Positions 26,175 through 34,700 of a DNA stretch of 64,000 nt are shown here, one piece after another. The translations under genes were made by a program, and so were the position numbers. Positions within the stretch are counted from its first letter, which is position 1. Each line of letters begins with the position of its first letter. A model generated the notes under the pieces. That model was not told where the DNA came from and searched no databases. It saw only the letters and a list, made by a program, of their open reading frames with translations. Source of the DNA: Hyphomicrobiales bacterium (GTDB lineage: Bacteria > Pseudomonadota > Alphaproteobacteria > Rhizobiales > Rhizobiaceae); contig UCCA01000023.1 of NCBI GenBank assembly GCA_900470805.1, positions 186,001-250,000 of the forward strand, written 5' to 3'.

Positions 26175-27116
26175 ATGGCCAATGTCAGCGCAACCACCGC
26201 CCTTCGACCAGTGCGCGTGCCTGCCACCGCGTCCGCCCGGCGCAAGCATCCCGCCGTTTCAGGCCGCCTGCCCGTGCTGCTGCTGTTCCTGCCGCCGGCG
26301 TTGCTGCTGTTTTCCATCTTCGTCATCCTGCCGATGGGCGAAGCCGCCTGGTACAGCCTCTACAAGTGGGACGGCTATGGATTGCCGACGCAATATGTCG
26401 GCATGCGCAATTTCGAACTGCTGTTCAAGAACGGCGCCTTCCTGACGGCGCTGAAGAACAATGCGATGATCATGATCATCTCGATCATTATCCAGATTCC
26501 GCTCGCCATCTGGCTGGCGATGATGCTGGCGCACCGTATTGCCGGGGTGGTGCTGTTCCGGCTGATCTTCTTCCTGCCCTATGTGCTCGCCGATGTCGCG
26601 GCCGGCCTGATCTGGCGCTTCGTCTACGATGGCGACTACGGCCTGTTCGCCTCGATCGCCCATCTGCTGGGCGTCGAGACGCCATACGTGCTGGCTGACA
26701 AGGATCTCGCCATGTACGCGGTGCTGGCGGTGATCGTCTGGAAGTATTTCGGATTTCACATGATGCTGTTCATCGCCGGCCTGCAATCGCTCGACAAAAG
26801 CGTGCTCGAGGCGGCCGAGATCGACGGCGCCAGTGGCTGGCAGCGCTTCCGCTACATCACCCTGCCGCTTCTGGGTTCGACCGTGCGCCTGTCGGTATTC
26901 TTCGCCGTCGTCGGGTCGCTGCAGCTCTTCGACCTCATCATGCCACTGACCGGCGGCGGACCGTTCAACGCGACGCAGACGATGGTCACCTTCCTGTTCA
27001 ACTTCGGTGTCGCCCGCATGCAGGTCGGCCTGGGCAGCGCCGTTGGTGTCGTGCTCTTCCTGATCTGCGTCACCCTCGCCTTCACCTACAAACGGGTATT
27101 CATGCGCCATGACTGA
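26175..27116 (+). CDS. Sugar ABC transporter permease (MalF/LacF-like)
   Basis: Inner-membrane permease of 313 residues with about six helices. Seen: the EAA-loop region VLEAAEIDGASGWQRFRYITLPLL, which docks the ATPase, and VVGSLQLFDLIMPLTGGGP. The ATG at 26175 is preferred over the GTG four codons upstream because GAGG sits about six bases before it. The end overlaps the next permease start by eight bases, so both are co-translated. Confidence 0.92.
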   Translation: MANVSATTALRPVRVPATASARRKHPAVSGRLPVLLLFLPPALLLFSIFVILPMGEAAWYSLYKWDGYGLPTQYVGMRNFELLFKNGAFLTALKNNAMIMIISIIIQIPLAIWLAMMLAHRIAGVVLFRLIFFLPYVLADVAAGLIWRFVYDGDYGLFASIAHLLGVETPYVLADKDLAMYAVLAVIVWKYFGFHMMLFIAGLQSLDKSVLEAAEIDGASGWQRFRYITLPLLGSTVRLSVFFAVVGSLQLFDLIMPLTGGGPFNATQTMVTFLFNFGVARMQVGLGSAVGVVLFLICVTLAFTYKRVFMRHD

Positions 27117-27957
27117 CGTCGTTTCATCCGAGCGGCTCACCGCCGGCACGAAGGCCTATCTCTATACCTCGCTGGTGCTGATCTCCGCGATCGTGCTGGT
27201 TCCGCTGGTGACAACCGCGCTTGGCGGATTCAAGGACCTGGCGGACCTGCGCACCAATCCATTTGGCCTGCCGCTCGAGTGGCACGCGGAGAACTACACC
27301 GACATCCTGTTCGGCGACCGCTACTGGCGGCAGATGGTGAATTCACTGATCATAGCCGCGCTGACGGTTTTTCTGACTGTCTCCGTCTCGGCGATGGCGG
27401 CCTTCAGCTTCGCGCATGTCCGTTTCTTCGGCTCGGATTTCCTGCTCAACTACTTCCTGATCGGCCTGATGTTCCCGGCTGCGACCGCGATCCTGCCGTT
27501 GTTCATCCGGATCCGCGATCTCGGGCTTCTCAATACCTATTGGGGCGTGGTTCTGCCGCAGGTTGCCTTCGGGCTGGGGATGAGCATCCTCCTGTTCCGA
27601 AACTACTTTCGCAACCTTCCAGAAGAATTGTTCCAGGCGGCCGTCGTCGATGGGTGCGGCTACATGCGCTTCTTCTGGCACATTTGCCTGCCGCTCTCGC
27701 GCCCGATCATCGCCACCGTCAGCATCATCTCCTTCGTCGGCAGCTGGAACAGTTATATCCTGCCGCTGATCATGCTGAACTCGGAGAAGATGTATCCCTG
27801 GCCGCTCGGGATCATGGTCTATCGCGGCGAATTCGGCACCGCCTGGCAATTGGTGCTGGCCTTCATCACGCTGACCATCATGCCAACGGTCATCGTCTTC
27901 TTCGTGGCACAGAAACACATCATCGCCGGCCTGACCGCCGGTGCGGTCAAGTCGTGA
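27109..27957 (+). CDS. Sugar ABC transporter permease (MalG/LacG-like)
   Basis: Inner-membrane permease of 282 residues with six predicted helices. Seen: ELFQAAVVDGCGYMRFFWHICLPLSRPI, the EAA loop of MalG-type permeases, and the typical C-terminus VFFVAQKHIIAGLTAGAVKS. It pairs with the upstream permease as a heterodimer. It is the last gene of the operon, so a shared MsmK/UgpC-type ATPase encoded elsewhere must energise the transporter. The convergent SDR gene stops 18 bases away. Confidence 0.92.
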   Translation: MTDVVSSERLTAGTKAYLYTSLVLISAIVLVPLVTTALGGFKDLADLRTNPFGLPLEWHAENYTDILFGDRYWRQMVNSLIIAALTVFLTVSVSAMAAFSFAHVRFFGSDFLLNYFLIGLMFPAATAILPLFIRIRDLGLLNTYWGVVLPQVAFGLGMSILLFRNYFRNLPEELFQAAVVDGCGYMRFFWHICLPLSRPIIATVSIISFVGSWNSYILPLIMLNSEKMYPWPLGIMVYRGEFGTAWQLVLAFITLTIMPTVIVFFVAQKHIIAGLTAGAVKS

Positions 27958-27974
27958 TGTGACGATGCCTGGGC

Positions 27975-28739
27975 TTAGCCGAACACCAGGCCACCATCGA
28001 CGATCAGGTTCTGGCCCGTGACGGCCCGCGCCCATGGGCTGGCAAAGAACAACACGGCGTCGGCCGCGGCCTCCGGCGTCGTGACCTGCCGAAGTGGCGT
28101 ACTTGCGGCGATCAGGTCGAACACCGCCTCGGGCGTGCCGGCACTGGCATCGGTGGTGCGCAGCAGACCGCCGGAGACCATGTTGACGGTGATGCCGAGC
28201 GGACCAAGCTCGGCAGCGGCCGTGCGTGTCAACGAGAGCAGCGCGCCCTTCGCCGCGGTGTAGTCGTGGTAGGGCACGACCGGGTTCTGGAACAGATTGG
28301 TGCCGATGGTGATGATGCGCCCGAACCCGGCCGAGGCCATGGCCGGGCGGGTTGCTTGGATCAGGTTGAGGGCGCCCTTGACTGCCGTGTCGAGCTGCGC
28401 CGTCATTTCGTCCCAGCTGAGCTGATCGAGCTTCGGGCGGGCATCGCCGTTGAAGCTGAAGTCGGCAAGCGCATTGTGGACGACGGTGGTGGTTGGGCCG
28501 AGCGTTTCCGTCACCTCCGCCACGAGCCTTCTGACCGCGTCCCCATTGCGGATATCGGCCTCGAATGCACGCGTTCGATCGCCCAGACTCGCCGCCAACG
28601 CCTCAGCCTGTGCGCGGCTGTTGCGATAATTGATTGCCACCCTCGCGCCCTCGCGGGCAAACGCGGTCGCAATCGCCGCTCCCAGTCCGCGACCCGCACC
28701 GGTGACGATCACCGTCTGTTCGCTGAGCGCCAATGTCAT
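27975..28739 (-). CDS. Short-chain dehydrogenase/reductase in the thiamin salvage operon
   Basis: Classical SDR (FabG-like) of 254 residues. Seen: cofactor loop TGAGRGLGAAIA, adenine-binding AxF/EAD region, and the catalytic Ser (IITIGTN region), Tyr and Lys in YHDYTAAKGALL, ending GQNLIVDGGLVFG. Its start overlaps the thiD stop (ATGA), so it is translated with thiMED under the same riboswitch. It would be annotated as 3-oxoacyl-ACP reductase by homology, but context points to a thiamin-related substrate such as a thiazole or pyrimidine alcohol or aldehyde (inference). Confidence 0.88.
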   Translation of the reverse strand: MTLALSEQTVIVTGAGRGLGAAIATAFAREGARVAINYRNSRAQAEALAASLGDRTRAFEADIRNGDAVRRLVAEVTETLGPTTTVVHNALADFSFNGDARPKLDQLSWDEMTAQLDTAVKGALNLIQATRPAMASAGFGRIITIGTNLFQNPVVPYHDYTAAKGALLSLTRTAAAELGPLGITVNMVSGGLLRTTDASAGTPEAVFDLIAASTPLRQVTTPEAAADAVLFFASPWARAVTGQNLIVDGGLVFG

Positions 28740-29557
28740 GACTGATGTCCTTCTTGTGTCTGCCAGAGTTGATGAAAGTGCTGAACCGGTCCGTGCCCCG
28801 AACCGACGTCGAGCGCGTCGGCCTTAGCAACCGCCCCGGCGAGATAGGCCTTGGCGACAGCGACCGCCTGATGCAGTTCTGCGCCCTTGGCGAGTTCGGC
28901 AGCCAGCGCGCTGGACAGCGTGCAACCGGTCCCGTGCGTGTTGACCGTCGGAACCCGGATAGCTTCGAACCAGCTCGGACCGCCCGATGTCGCGAGCACA
29001 TCGGGACTTTCATCTCCCGCGAGATGCCCGCCCTTGACCAACACTGCCGCGGGGCCCAGCGAGCGCAACGCCTCGGACTGCTCCGCCATCGCCTGACGGC
29101 TCTGCGCCACCTCGGCGTGAAGGAGTGCGGCGGCCTCGGGCAGGTTCGGCGTCAGCACACTGGCCAGAGGCAACAGCCGTCGTGTCAGGATATCAACGTC
29201 ATCCGGATCGAGAAGGTTGGCGCCCCCCTTCGCCACCATGACCGGATCGAGCACGACAGGAATATCCCTGTGGTGCTGCAACACGTCAGCCACGGCGTCC
29301 GCGATCTCGGCATTGGCGATCATGCCGATCTTGACGGCATCGACGCTGATATCGGAAAAAACCGACCTGATCTGATCGGCGACAAAGGCCGCCGGCACGA
29401 GATGGACGCCGGACACGCCTCGCGTGTTTTGCGCGGTTAGGGCGGTCAGCGCCGCCATGCCGTAGACGCCGCGCGCAGCAAAGGCCTTGAGGTCTGCCTG
29501 GATGCCGGCACCGCCGGAAGGGTCCGAGCCGGCGATCGAAAGGACATTGCGGATCAT
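28736..29557 (-). CDS. thiD: Hydroxymethylpyrimidine/phosphomethylpyrimidine kinase
   Basis: Ribokinase-fold enzyme of 273 residues that phosphorylates HMP and HMP-P for thiamin synthesis. Seen: SIAGSDPSGGAGIQADLKAF at the N-terminus, VLDPVMVAKGG, LTPNLPEAAALL, VLVKGGHL and the anion-hole motif NTHGTGCTLSSALAAELAKG. It overlaps thiE upstream and the SDR downstream by four bases each. The N-terminal sequence is diagnostic for ThiD. Confidence 0.97.
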   Translation of the reverse strand: MIRNVLSIAGSDPSGGAGIQADLKAFAARGVYGMAALTALTAQNTRGVSGVHLVPAAFVADQIRSVFSDISVDAVKIGMIANAEIADAVADVLQHHRDIPVVLDPVMVAKGGANLLDPDDVDILTRRLLPLASVLTPNLPEAAALLHAEVAQSRQAMAEQSEALRSLGPAAVLVKGGHLAGDESPDVLATSGGPSWFEAIRVPTVNTHGTGCTLSSALAAELAKGAELHQAVAVAKAYLAGAVAKADALDVGSGHGPVQHFHQLWQTQEGHQS

Positions 29558-30189
29558 ACCGACCTCCTCCGGATGCGATCGGCAATAGCCCGGGCAGCGC
29601 TCTCGGGATCAGCCGTGCCGCAGATCGCGGAAACCACCGCCAGCCCTTGGGCGCCCGATGCAAAAACCGCCTGCACATGCTCTGCCTTGAGACCCCCAAT
29701 GGCGACCACAGGCACCGGGCATGTCCTGATAAGACGGGCAAGCCCATCAAAGCCGATCGGTTGTTTGTGATCCGGCTTGGTCGGCGTAGCGAATACCGGA
29801 CCGATGCCGGCATAATCCACCAACGCGGGATCGACGGCTGCCGCGAGCGCCTCGGTCTCAACCGACAGACCAAGAAGCATGCCGGGACCAATGCGCTCGC
29901 GAGCCTGACGAACCAGCATGTCGTCCTGGCCAACGTGCAGCCCGTCGGCGCCGATCGCGACCGCTGCCTCGACATCGTCGTTGATGACAAGCAACGCACC
30001 GGTGCCGACAAGAGCTGCCTTCAGGGCATGACCGGTCTCGATCATGTCAGCTGTCGATGCATGTTTGTCACGCAACTGAACGACGGTGGCGCCGCCTGCA
30101 ACGGCAGCGCGCGCGGTCTCGACCATGCCGGCGCCTGCGCACAGATCGGTATCAAGCACCAGATAGAGCGAAAGATCGATCGGCCTCAT
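29554..30189 (-). CDS. thiE: Thiamin-phosphate synthase
   Basis: TIM-barrel enzyme of 211 residues joining HMP-PP and thiazole phosphate to thiamin phosphate. Seen: YLVLDTDLCAGAG, VVQLRDKHAS (diphosphate/Mg site), LLVINDDVEAAVAIGADGLHVGQDDM, YAGIGPVFATPTKPDH and PVVAIGGL near the C-terminus. It overlaps thiM and thiD by four bases each, so thiM, thiE and thiD are translationally coupled. Confidence 0.97.
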   Translation of the reverse strand: MRPIDLSLYLVLDTDLCAGAGMVETARAAVAGGATVVQLRDKHASTADMIETGHALKAALVGTGALLVINDDVEAAVAIGADGLHVGQDDMLVRQARERIGPGMLLGLSVETEALAAAVDPALVDYAGIGPVFATPTKPDHKQPIGFDGLARLIRTCPVPVVAIGGLKAEHVQAVFASGAQGLAVVSAICGTADPESAARAIADRIRRRSV

Positions 30190-30989
30190 AGCGGCAGTAT
30201 CCTGGCGTTGTTGGAAAGGCTGTTGCCATCAATTGCCGCGAGACGGTCCAGAAAGCGCCACGCGAACGATCCCGGGCCATCCGCATCGGTTTCAGCTTGT
30301 TCTCCCGCCACGGCAAACAGCGCGAGCGCGGCAACGGCCGCGTCGAACGGCGCTTCGAGACTGACGGCAGCGAAGGCACCGACGAGACATGTCAGCGAGC
30401 AGCCAAGCGCGGTCACCTCAGGCATCCAAGACGAACCACCCTCGATACGGCAAGCGCGCTCGCCGTCGGTGACAAAATCGACGACACCGGTGACGGCGAC
30501 CACCGTCTCGTGGTTTGTCGCCAGAAGACGGGCTGACGCCTCAGCCTGCTCGACAGGGTCGCGGCTATCGACACCCTGTCCCTGGCTGATGCCACCGGCC
30601 AATGCGATGATCTCCGATGCATTGCCCCGAATGATTGTCGGCCGTAGCGCCAGCAATTCCTGCACGGCTTCGCGCCGGAAACGTGTCGCGTAATGTGCGA
30701 CAGGATCGAGCACCCACGGTCGGCCGGCCTCGTTGGCCGCAGCGGCCGCGGCGCGCATACCCCGCATCCAGCCGCTGGAGAGCGTGCCGATGTTAATCGT
30801 GACCGCGCCCGAGATGGCGGCGAATTCGCCGGCTTCCTCCTCGGCGTGCACCATGGCCGGCGATGCGCCGGCGGCGAGCAGCACGTTGGCGGCGATGTTC
30901 ATTGCCACGAAATTGGTGATGCAATGCACAAGCGGCTTCTGCGCGCGCAGTGCCTGCAACATCGAAGCGGGTGAGGTTTCGTTCTGCAC
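30186..30989 (-). CDS. thiM: Hydroxyethylthiazole kinase
   Basis: Ribokinase-fold enzyme of 267 residues that phosphorylates salvaged thiazole alcohol. Seen: LVHCITNFVAMNIAANVLLA, AGASPAMVHAEEEAGEF, WVLDPVAHYATRFR, IRGNASEIIALAGG and VTALGCSLTCLVGAF, where the usual ThiM GTGC motif is ALGCS. GTG start at 30989 with AAAGGGG four bases upstream. That site sits in a GCCCC/GGGGC hairpin downstream of a TPP aptamer. First gene of the salvage operon. The absence of thiC, thiG and thiO here fits salvage, not de novo synthesis. Confidence 0.96.
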   Translation of the reverse strand: MQNETSPASMLQALRAQKPLVHCITNFVAMNIAANVLLAAGASPAMVHAEEEAGEFAAISGAVTINIGTLSSGWMRGMRAAAAAANEAGRPWVLDPVAHYATRFRREAVQELLALRPTIIRGNASEIIALAGGISQGQGVDSRDPVEQAEASARLLATNHETVVAVTGVVDFVTDGERACRIEGGSSWMPEVTALGCSLTCLVGAFAAVSLEAPFDAAVAALALFAVAGEQAETDADGPGSFAWRFLDRLAAIDGNSLSNNARILPL

Positions 30990-30992
30990 AGT

Positions 30993-31010
30993 GCCCCTTT
31001 CATGCGGGGC
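30993..31010 (-). promoter_or_regulatory. Hairpin burying the thiM Shine-Dalgarno sequence
   Basis: On the minus strand GCCCC pairs with GGGGC across an eight-base loop; the second arm is the thiM ribosome-binding site itself. With the upstream aptamer this is a candidate expression platform for translational control. Confidence 0.65.
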
Positions 31011-31049
31011 AAGGCACGGGAACCCACGATTATGGAGAGGTCCCGAGCG

Positions 31050-31124
31050 ACTCCCTCCGCCAGCATTATCTGGTTCAGGTTCAAAGGGTACTTCTCAGTC
31101 CGCCTTTCGGCGAACGCCCCTGTC
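31050..31124 (-). ncRNA. TPP riboswitch (THI box) upstream of thiM
   Basis: The minus strand carries the conserved THI-box core: ACTGAGA, then ACCCTTTGAACCTGA, then AGATAATGCTGGCGGAGGGA, in the right order and spacing. A variable stem (GGCG...CGCC) lies before the CTGAGA. About 60 bases separate the aptamer from the thiM start. Known: binding of thiamin pyrophosphate represses such operons. The downstream SD-burying hairpin predicts control of translation initiation. Confidence 0.95.
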
Positions 31125-31196
31125 TCTCAATGCCTATGTTCTGGCAGAGAAGATGGAGGCTGTCACGCGCAAAATAACGGACGTCTGAAACGGTTT

Positions 31197-31667
31197 TCAG
31201 CCACCGTTTTCCTTGATCGCTTCCATGGCCACGAACGTGGAGGTATTGGCGACAAATGGAAGACTGGATATCTTTTCACCAAGTACAAGCCGATAGTTGG
31301 CGATATCGGATGTGCGTATCTTGAGGAGGTAGTCGAAGGCGCCGGCAATCATGTGGCATTCCTCGACCTCATGAAGCTTGCGGACCGCAACATTGAAGGC
31401 ATTCAAAGCATTTTCGCGCGTATCCGATAACTTGACCTCGGTAAACGCAACGTGGTTGCGGCCCAACTTGCTGACATCGACGATAGCGCGAAAGCCGAGA
31501 ATGTAGCCGTCCTCGATCAGTCTCTTGAGTCTCACCTGACACGGTGTATTGGAAAGACCGACACGCTTGGCAAGGTCCGTAACGGACATTCGGCCATCGG
31601 CGACCAAAGCCTCGATAATCCGATGATCAAACTGGTCGATTTCCCTGCCAGATCCCGCGTTCGCCAC
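31197..31667 (-). CDS. putR: Lrp/AsnC-family regulator of proline catabolism
   Basis: DNA-binding regulator of 156 residues. Seen: an AsnC-type HTH (about 10-58, RIIEALVADGRMSVTDLAKRVGLSNTPCQVRLKRLIEDGYI) and a C-terminal RAM ligand-binding domain with AGAFDYLLKIRTSD. The frame is open to a TTG at 31727, but a GTG at 31667 has AGGAAAGG seven bases upstream and matches the family length, so I chose it. It is divergent from putA, 119 bases apart. Known: PutR activates putA with proline in Agrobacterium and Rhodobacter relatives. Confidence 0.9.
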   Translation of the reverse strand: MANAGSGREIDQFDHRIIEALVADGRMSVTDLAKRVGLSNTPCQVRLKRLIEDGYILGFRAIVDVSKLGRNHVAFTEVKLSDTRENALNAFNVAVRKLHEVEECHMIAGAFDYLLKIRTSDIANYRLVLGEKISSLPFVANTSTFVAMEAIKENGG

Positions 31668-31786
31668 CAAAAAACCTTTCCTGTCGTCAATCAATGGCGA
31701 ATTAAATAATATGGGCTGTAAAATCAAGTGAAATTGACTTACTGAAATCTGCTAGCTTCGGGGCCTATCCGGATCAGGAGCCCGAC
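31668..31786. promoter_or_regulatory. putR-putA divergent promoter region
   Basis: A/T-rich (ATTAAATAATATG, then AAATTGACTTACTGAAAT) between the divergent regulator and its presumed target. A TTGACTT box at 31734-31740 could be a -35 element for putA. No strong palindrome was picked out by eye. Confidence 0.45.
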
Positions 31787-34700
31787 ATGGCAATCATCAA
31801 CGATACGATGGTGGCTGCAGCCACACTAGAGCAGACAAACCATCCTGCAAATCCATTCGATGGATTTGCAACCCCGATCCGCAAACAAAGCGATCTTCGA
31901 AGCGTGATCACGGCTGCTTATCGCACGCCCGAAACCATATGCGTGCCTCGCCTTGTCGAAGCCGCCGCGCTGCCCGATCACGTCAGGAAAGCCGCGGCGG
32001 AAACCGCACGCAAACTGATCGAGGCATTGCGCGCCAAGCACAGAGGCTCGGGCGTCGAGGGTCTCGTCCACGAATATTCGCTGTCGAGCCAGGAGGGCGT
32101 GGCGCTGATGTGCCTCGCCGAAGCACTGCTGCGCATTCCCGACAAGGCAACACGTGACGCGCTGATCCGCGACAAGATCTCCGAAGGCGACTGGAAGGCG
32201 CATCTGGGCGGCGGTCGATCGCTGTTCGTCAACGCCGCGACCTGGGGCCTCGTCGTCACCGGCAAGCTGACCTCGACCGTCGCCGACCGTAGCCTTTCGG
32301 CCGCCCTGACGCGGCTGATCGCCCGCTGCGGTGAACCGGTCATCCGTCGCGGCGTCGACATGGCAATGCGGATGATGGGCGAGCAGTTCGTGACCGGCGA
32401 GACGATCGACGAGGCACTGCAACGTGCCAAGCCGCTTGAGCAGCGCGGTTTCCGTTATTCCTACGATATGCTGGGAGAGGCTGCGACGACAGCTAACGAC
32501 GCAAAACGCTACTACAAGGACTACGAGGCGGCCATCCACGCCATCGGCAAGGCTTCCGACCGGCGCGGCATCTACGAGGGCCCCGGCATCTCCATCAAAT
32601 TGTCGGCCCTGCATCCGCGCTACGTGCGCTCCCAAGGCAAGCGCGTCATGGATGAGCTGCTGCCGAAGGTGAAGGCGCTGGCGCTGATCGCCAAGTCCTA
32701 CGACATCGGTCTCAACATCGATGCTGAAGAGGCCGACCGTCTCGAGCTGTCGCTCGACATCCTGGAAACGCTTTGCCTTGATGACGACCTTGCCGGCTGG
32801 AACGGCATGGGCTTCGTCGTGCAGGCTTACGGAAAGCGCTGCCCCTTCGTGCTCGACTTCATCATCGATCTCGCCCGCCGGGCCAGCCGCCGGATCATGG
32901 TGCGTCTGGTCAAGGGCGCCTATTGGGACGCCGAGATCAAGCGAGCGCAGGTCGATGGGCTCGCGGATTTCCCAGTGTTTACGCGCAAGATTTACACCGA
33001 CGTTTCCTATATCGCCTGCGCCAAGAAGCTGTTGGCGGCGACGGATGCGGTGTTCCCGCAGTTCGCCACCCACAACGCCCAGACGCTTGCGACGATCTAC
33101 CAGATGGCGGGCTCAGACTATCACTCCGGCAAATACGAGTTCCAGTGCCTGCATGGCATGGGCGAACCGCTCTATGACGAGGTCGTCGGGCGACAGAAGC
33201 TCAATCGTCCCTGCCGCATCTATGCGCCCGTGGGCACCCACGAGACGCTGCTCGCCTATCTGGTTCGGCGCTTGCTTGAGAATGGCGCCAACTCGTCCTT
33301 CGTCAACCGGATTGCCGATCCAAACGTCTCAATCGACGAGTTGATCGCCGACCCGGCCGAGGTCGTTTCCAAGATGCCTGTCGTCGGTCAGAAGCACGAC
33401 AAGATCGCCCTGCCCGGTGACCTCTATGGCACGCGCACCAACTCCGCCGGACTTGATCTATCCGATGAAACCGTACTCGAGCACCTGTCCAACTCACTGA
33501 CCGAGAGCACCGGCAAGGGATGGCGCGCAGCTCCGAGCCAGGCGACCGATGTCAGCGGCGCGCGCGATGTCCGCAATCCCGCAGACCACAGCGATGTCGT
33601 CGGACAGGTACGTGAAGCAACGGCTTTCGAGGTGAGTGCTGCGATGCAGGCGGCACAGGCGGCTGCGGCGTTGTGGGCTGCTGTTTCACCGGGAGATCGT
33701 GCCACCCTGCTCGATCGCGCCGCCGATATCATGCAGGCAAGGATCGAAACGTTGCTCGGCCTGATCATCCGCGAAGCCGGAAAGTCGGTGCAGAACGCTA
33801 TCGCAGAGGTCCGCGAAGCGGTCGATTTCCTGCGCTATTACGCCGAACAGGCCCGCCGAACGCTGGGACCCTCCCACGCGCCTCTTGGCCCCGTCGTCTG
33901 CATCAGCCCGTGGAATTTCCCGCTGGCGATCTTCAGTGGACAGGTGGCTGCTGCGCTGGTGGCTGGAAATCCGGTTCTGGCGAAGCCCGCCGAGGAAACG
34001 CCGCTGATTGCCGCCGAAGCCGTGCGTATCCTGCATGAGGCCGGTGTTCCGCGTGATGTCGTGCAACTGGTTCCGGGTGAAGGCAGTGTCGGAGCGGCGC
34101 TCGTTGCTTCACCTGAGACCGCAGCCGTGATGTTCACCGGCTCGACGGAGGTGGCAAGGCTGATCCAAGCGGAGCTCTCAAAACGGCTGTCGTCCGATGG
34201 CAAGCCGATTCCGCTGATCGCCGAGACCGGCGGCCAGAATGCGATGATCGTCGACTCCTCCGCACTGGCCGAACAGGTGGTTGGAGATGTGATCGCCTCT
34301 GCCTTCGACAGCGCCGGCCAGCGGTGCTCCGCCCTGCGCATCCTCTGCCTCCAGGAGGAGGTGGCCGATCGGACGCTGACCATGCTGAAGGGCGCGCTCG
34401 GCGAATTGGCCATCGCAAACACCAACCGTCTCGCAGCCGATATCGGCCCCGTCATCACCACGGACGCGCAAAATATCATCGAAGCCCACGTGCAGGCGAT
34501 GAACGCCCTCGGCTGCAAGATCGAGCGGGTCGATCTCCCGAATGAAACGCAGCAGGGAACCTTTGTGGCGCCGACGATCATCGAGCTGCGCGATATATCC
34601 GATCTCAAGCGTGAAGTCTTCGGCCCAGTGCTGCACGTGATCCGCTGGCGCCGCCAGGAACTTGACCGCCTGATCGACGACATCAACGGCACCGGCTACG

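Noticed and set aside
27975..28739. Annotation as FabG of fatty-acid synthesis
   Set aside because: The motifs are generic to SDRs, and the operon with thiMED under a TPP riboswitch argues for another substrate.
31668..31727. N-terminal extension of PutR from a TTG at 31727
   Set aside because: A GTG at 31667 has a better-placed ribosome-binding site and gives the family's usual length.
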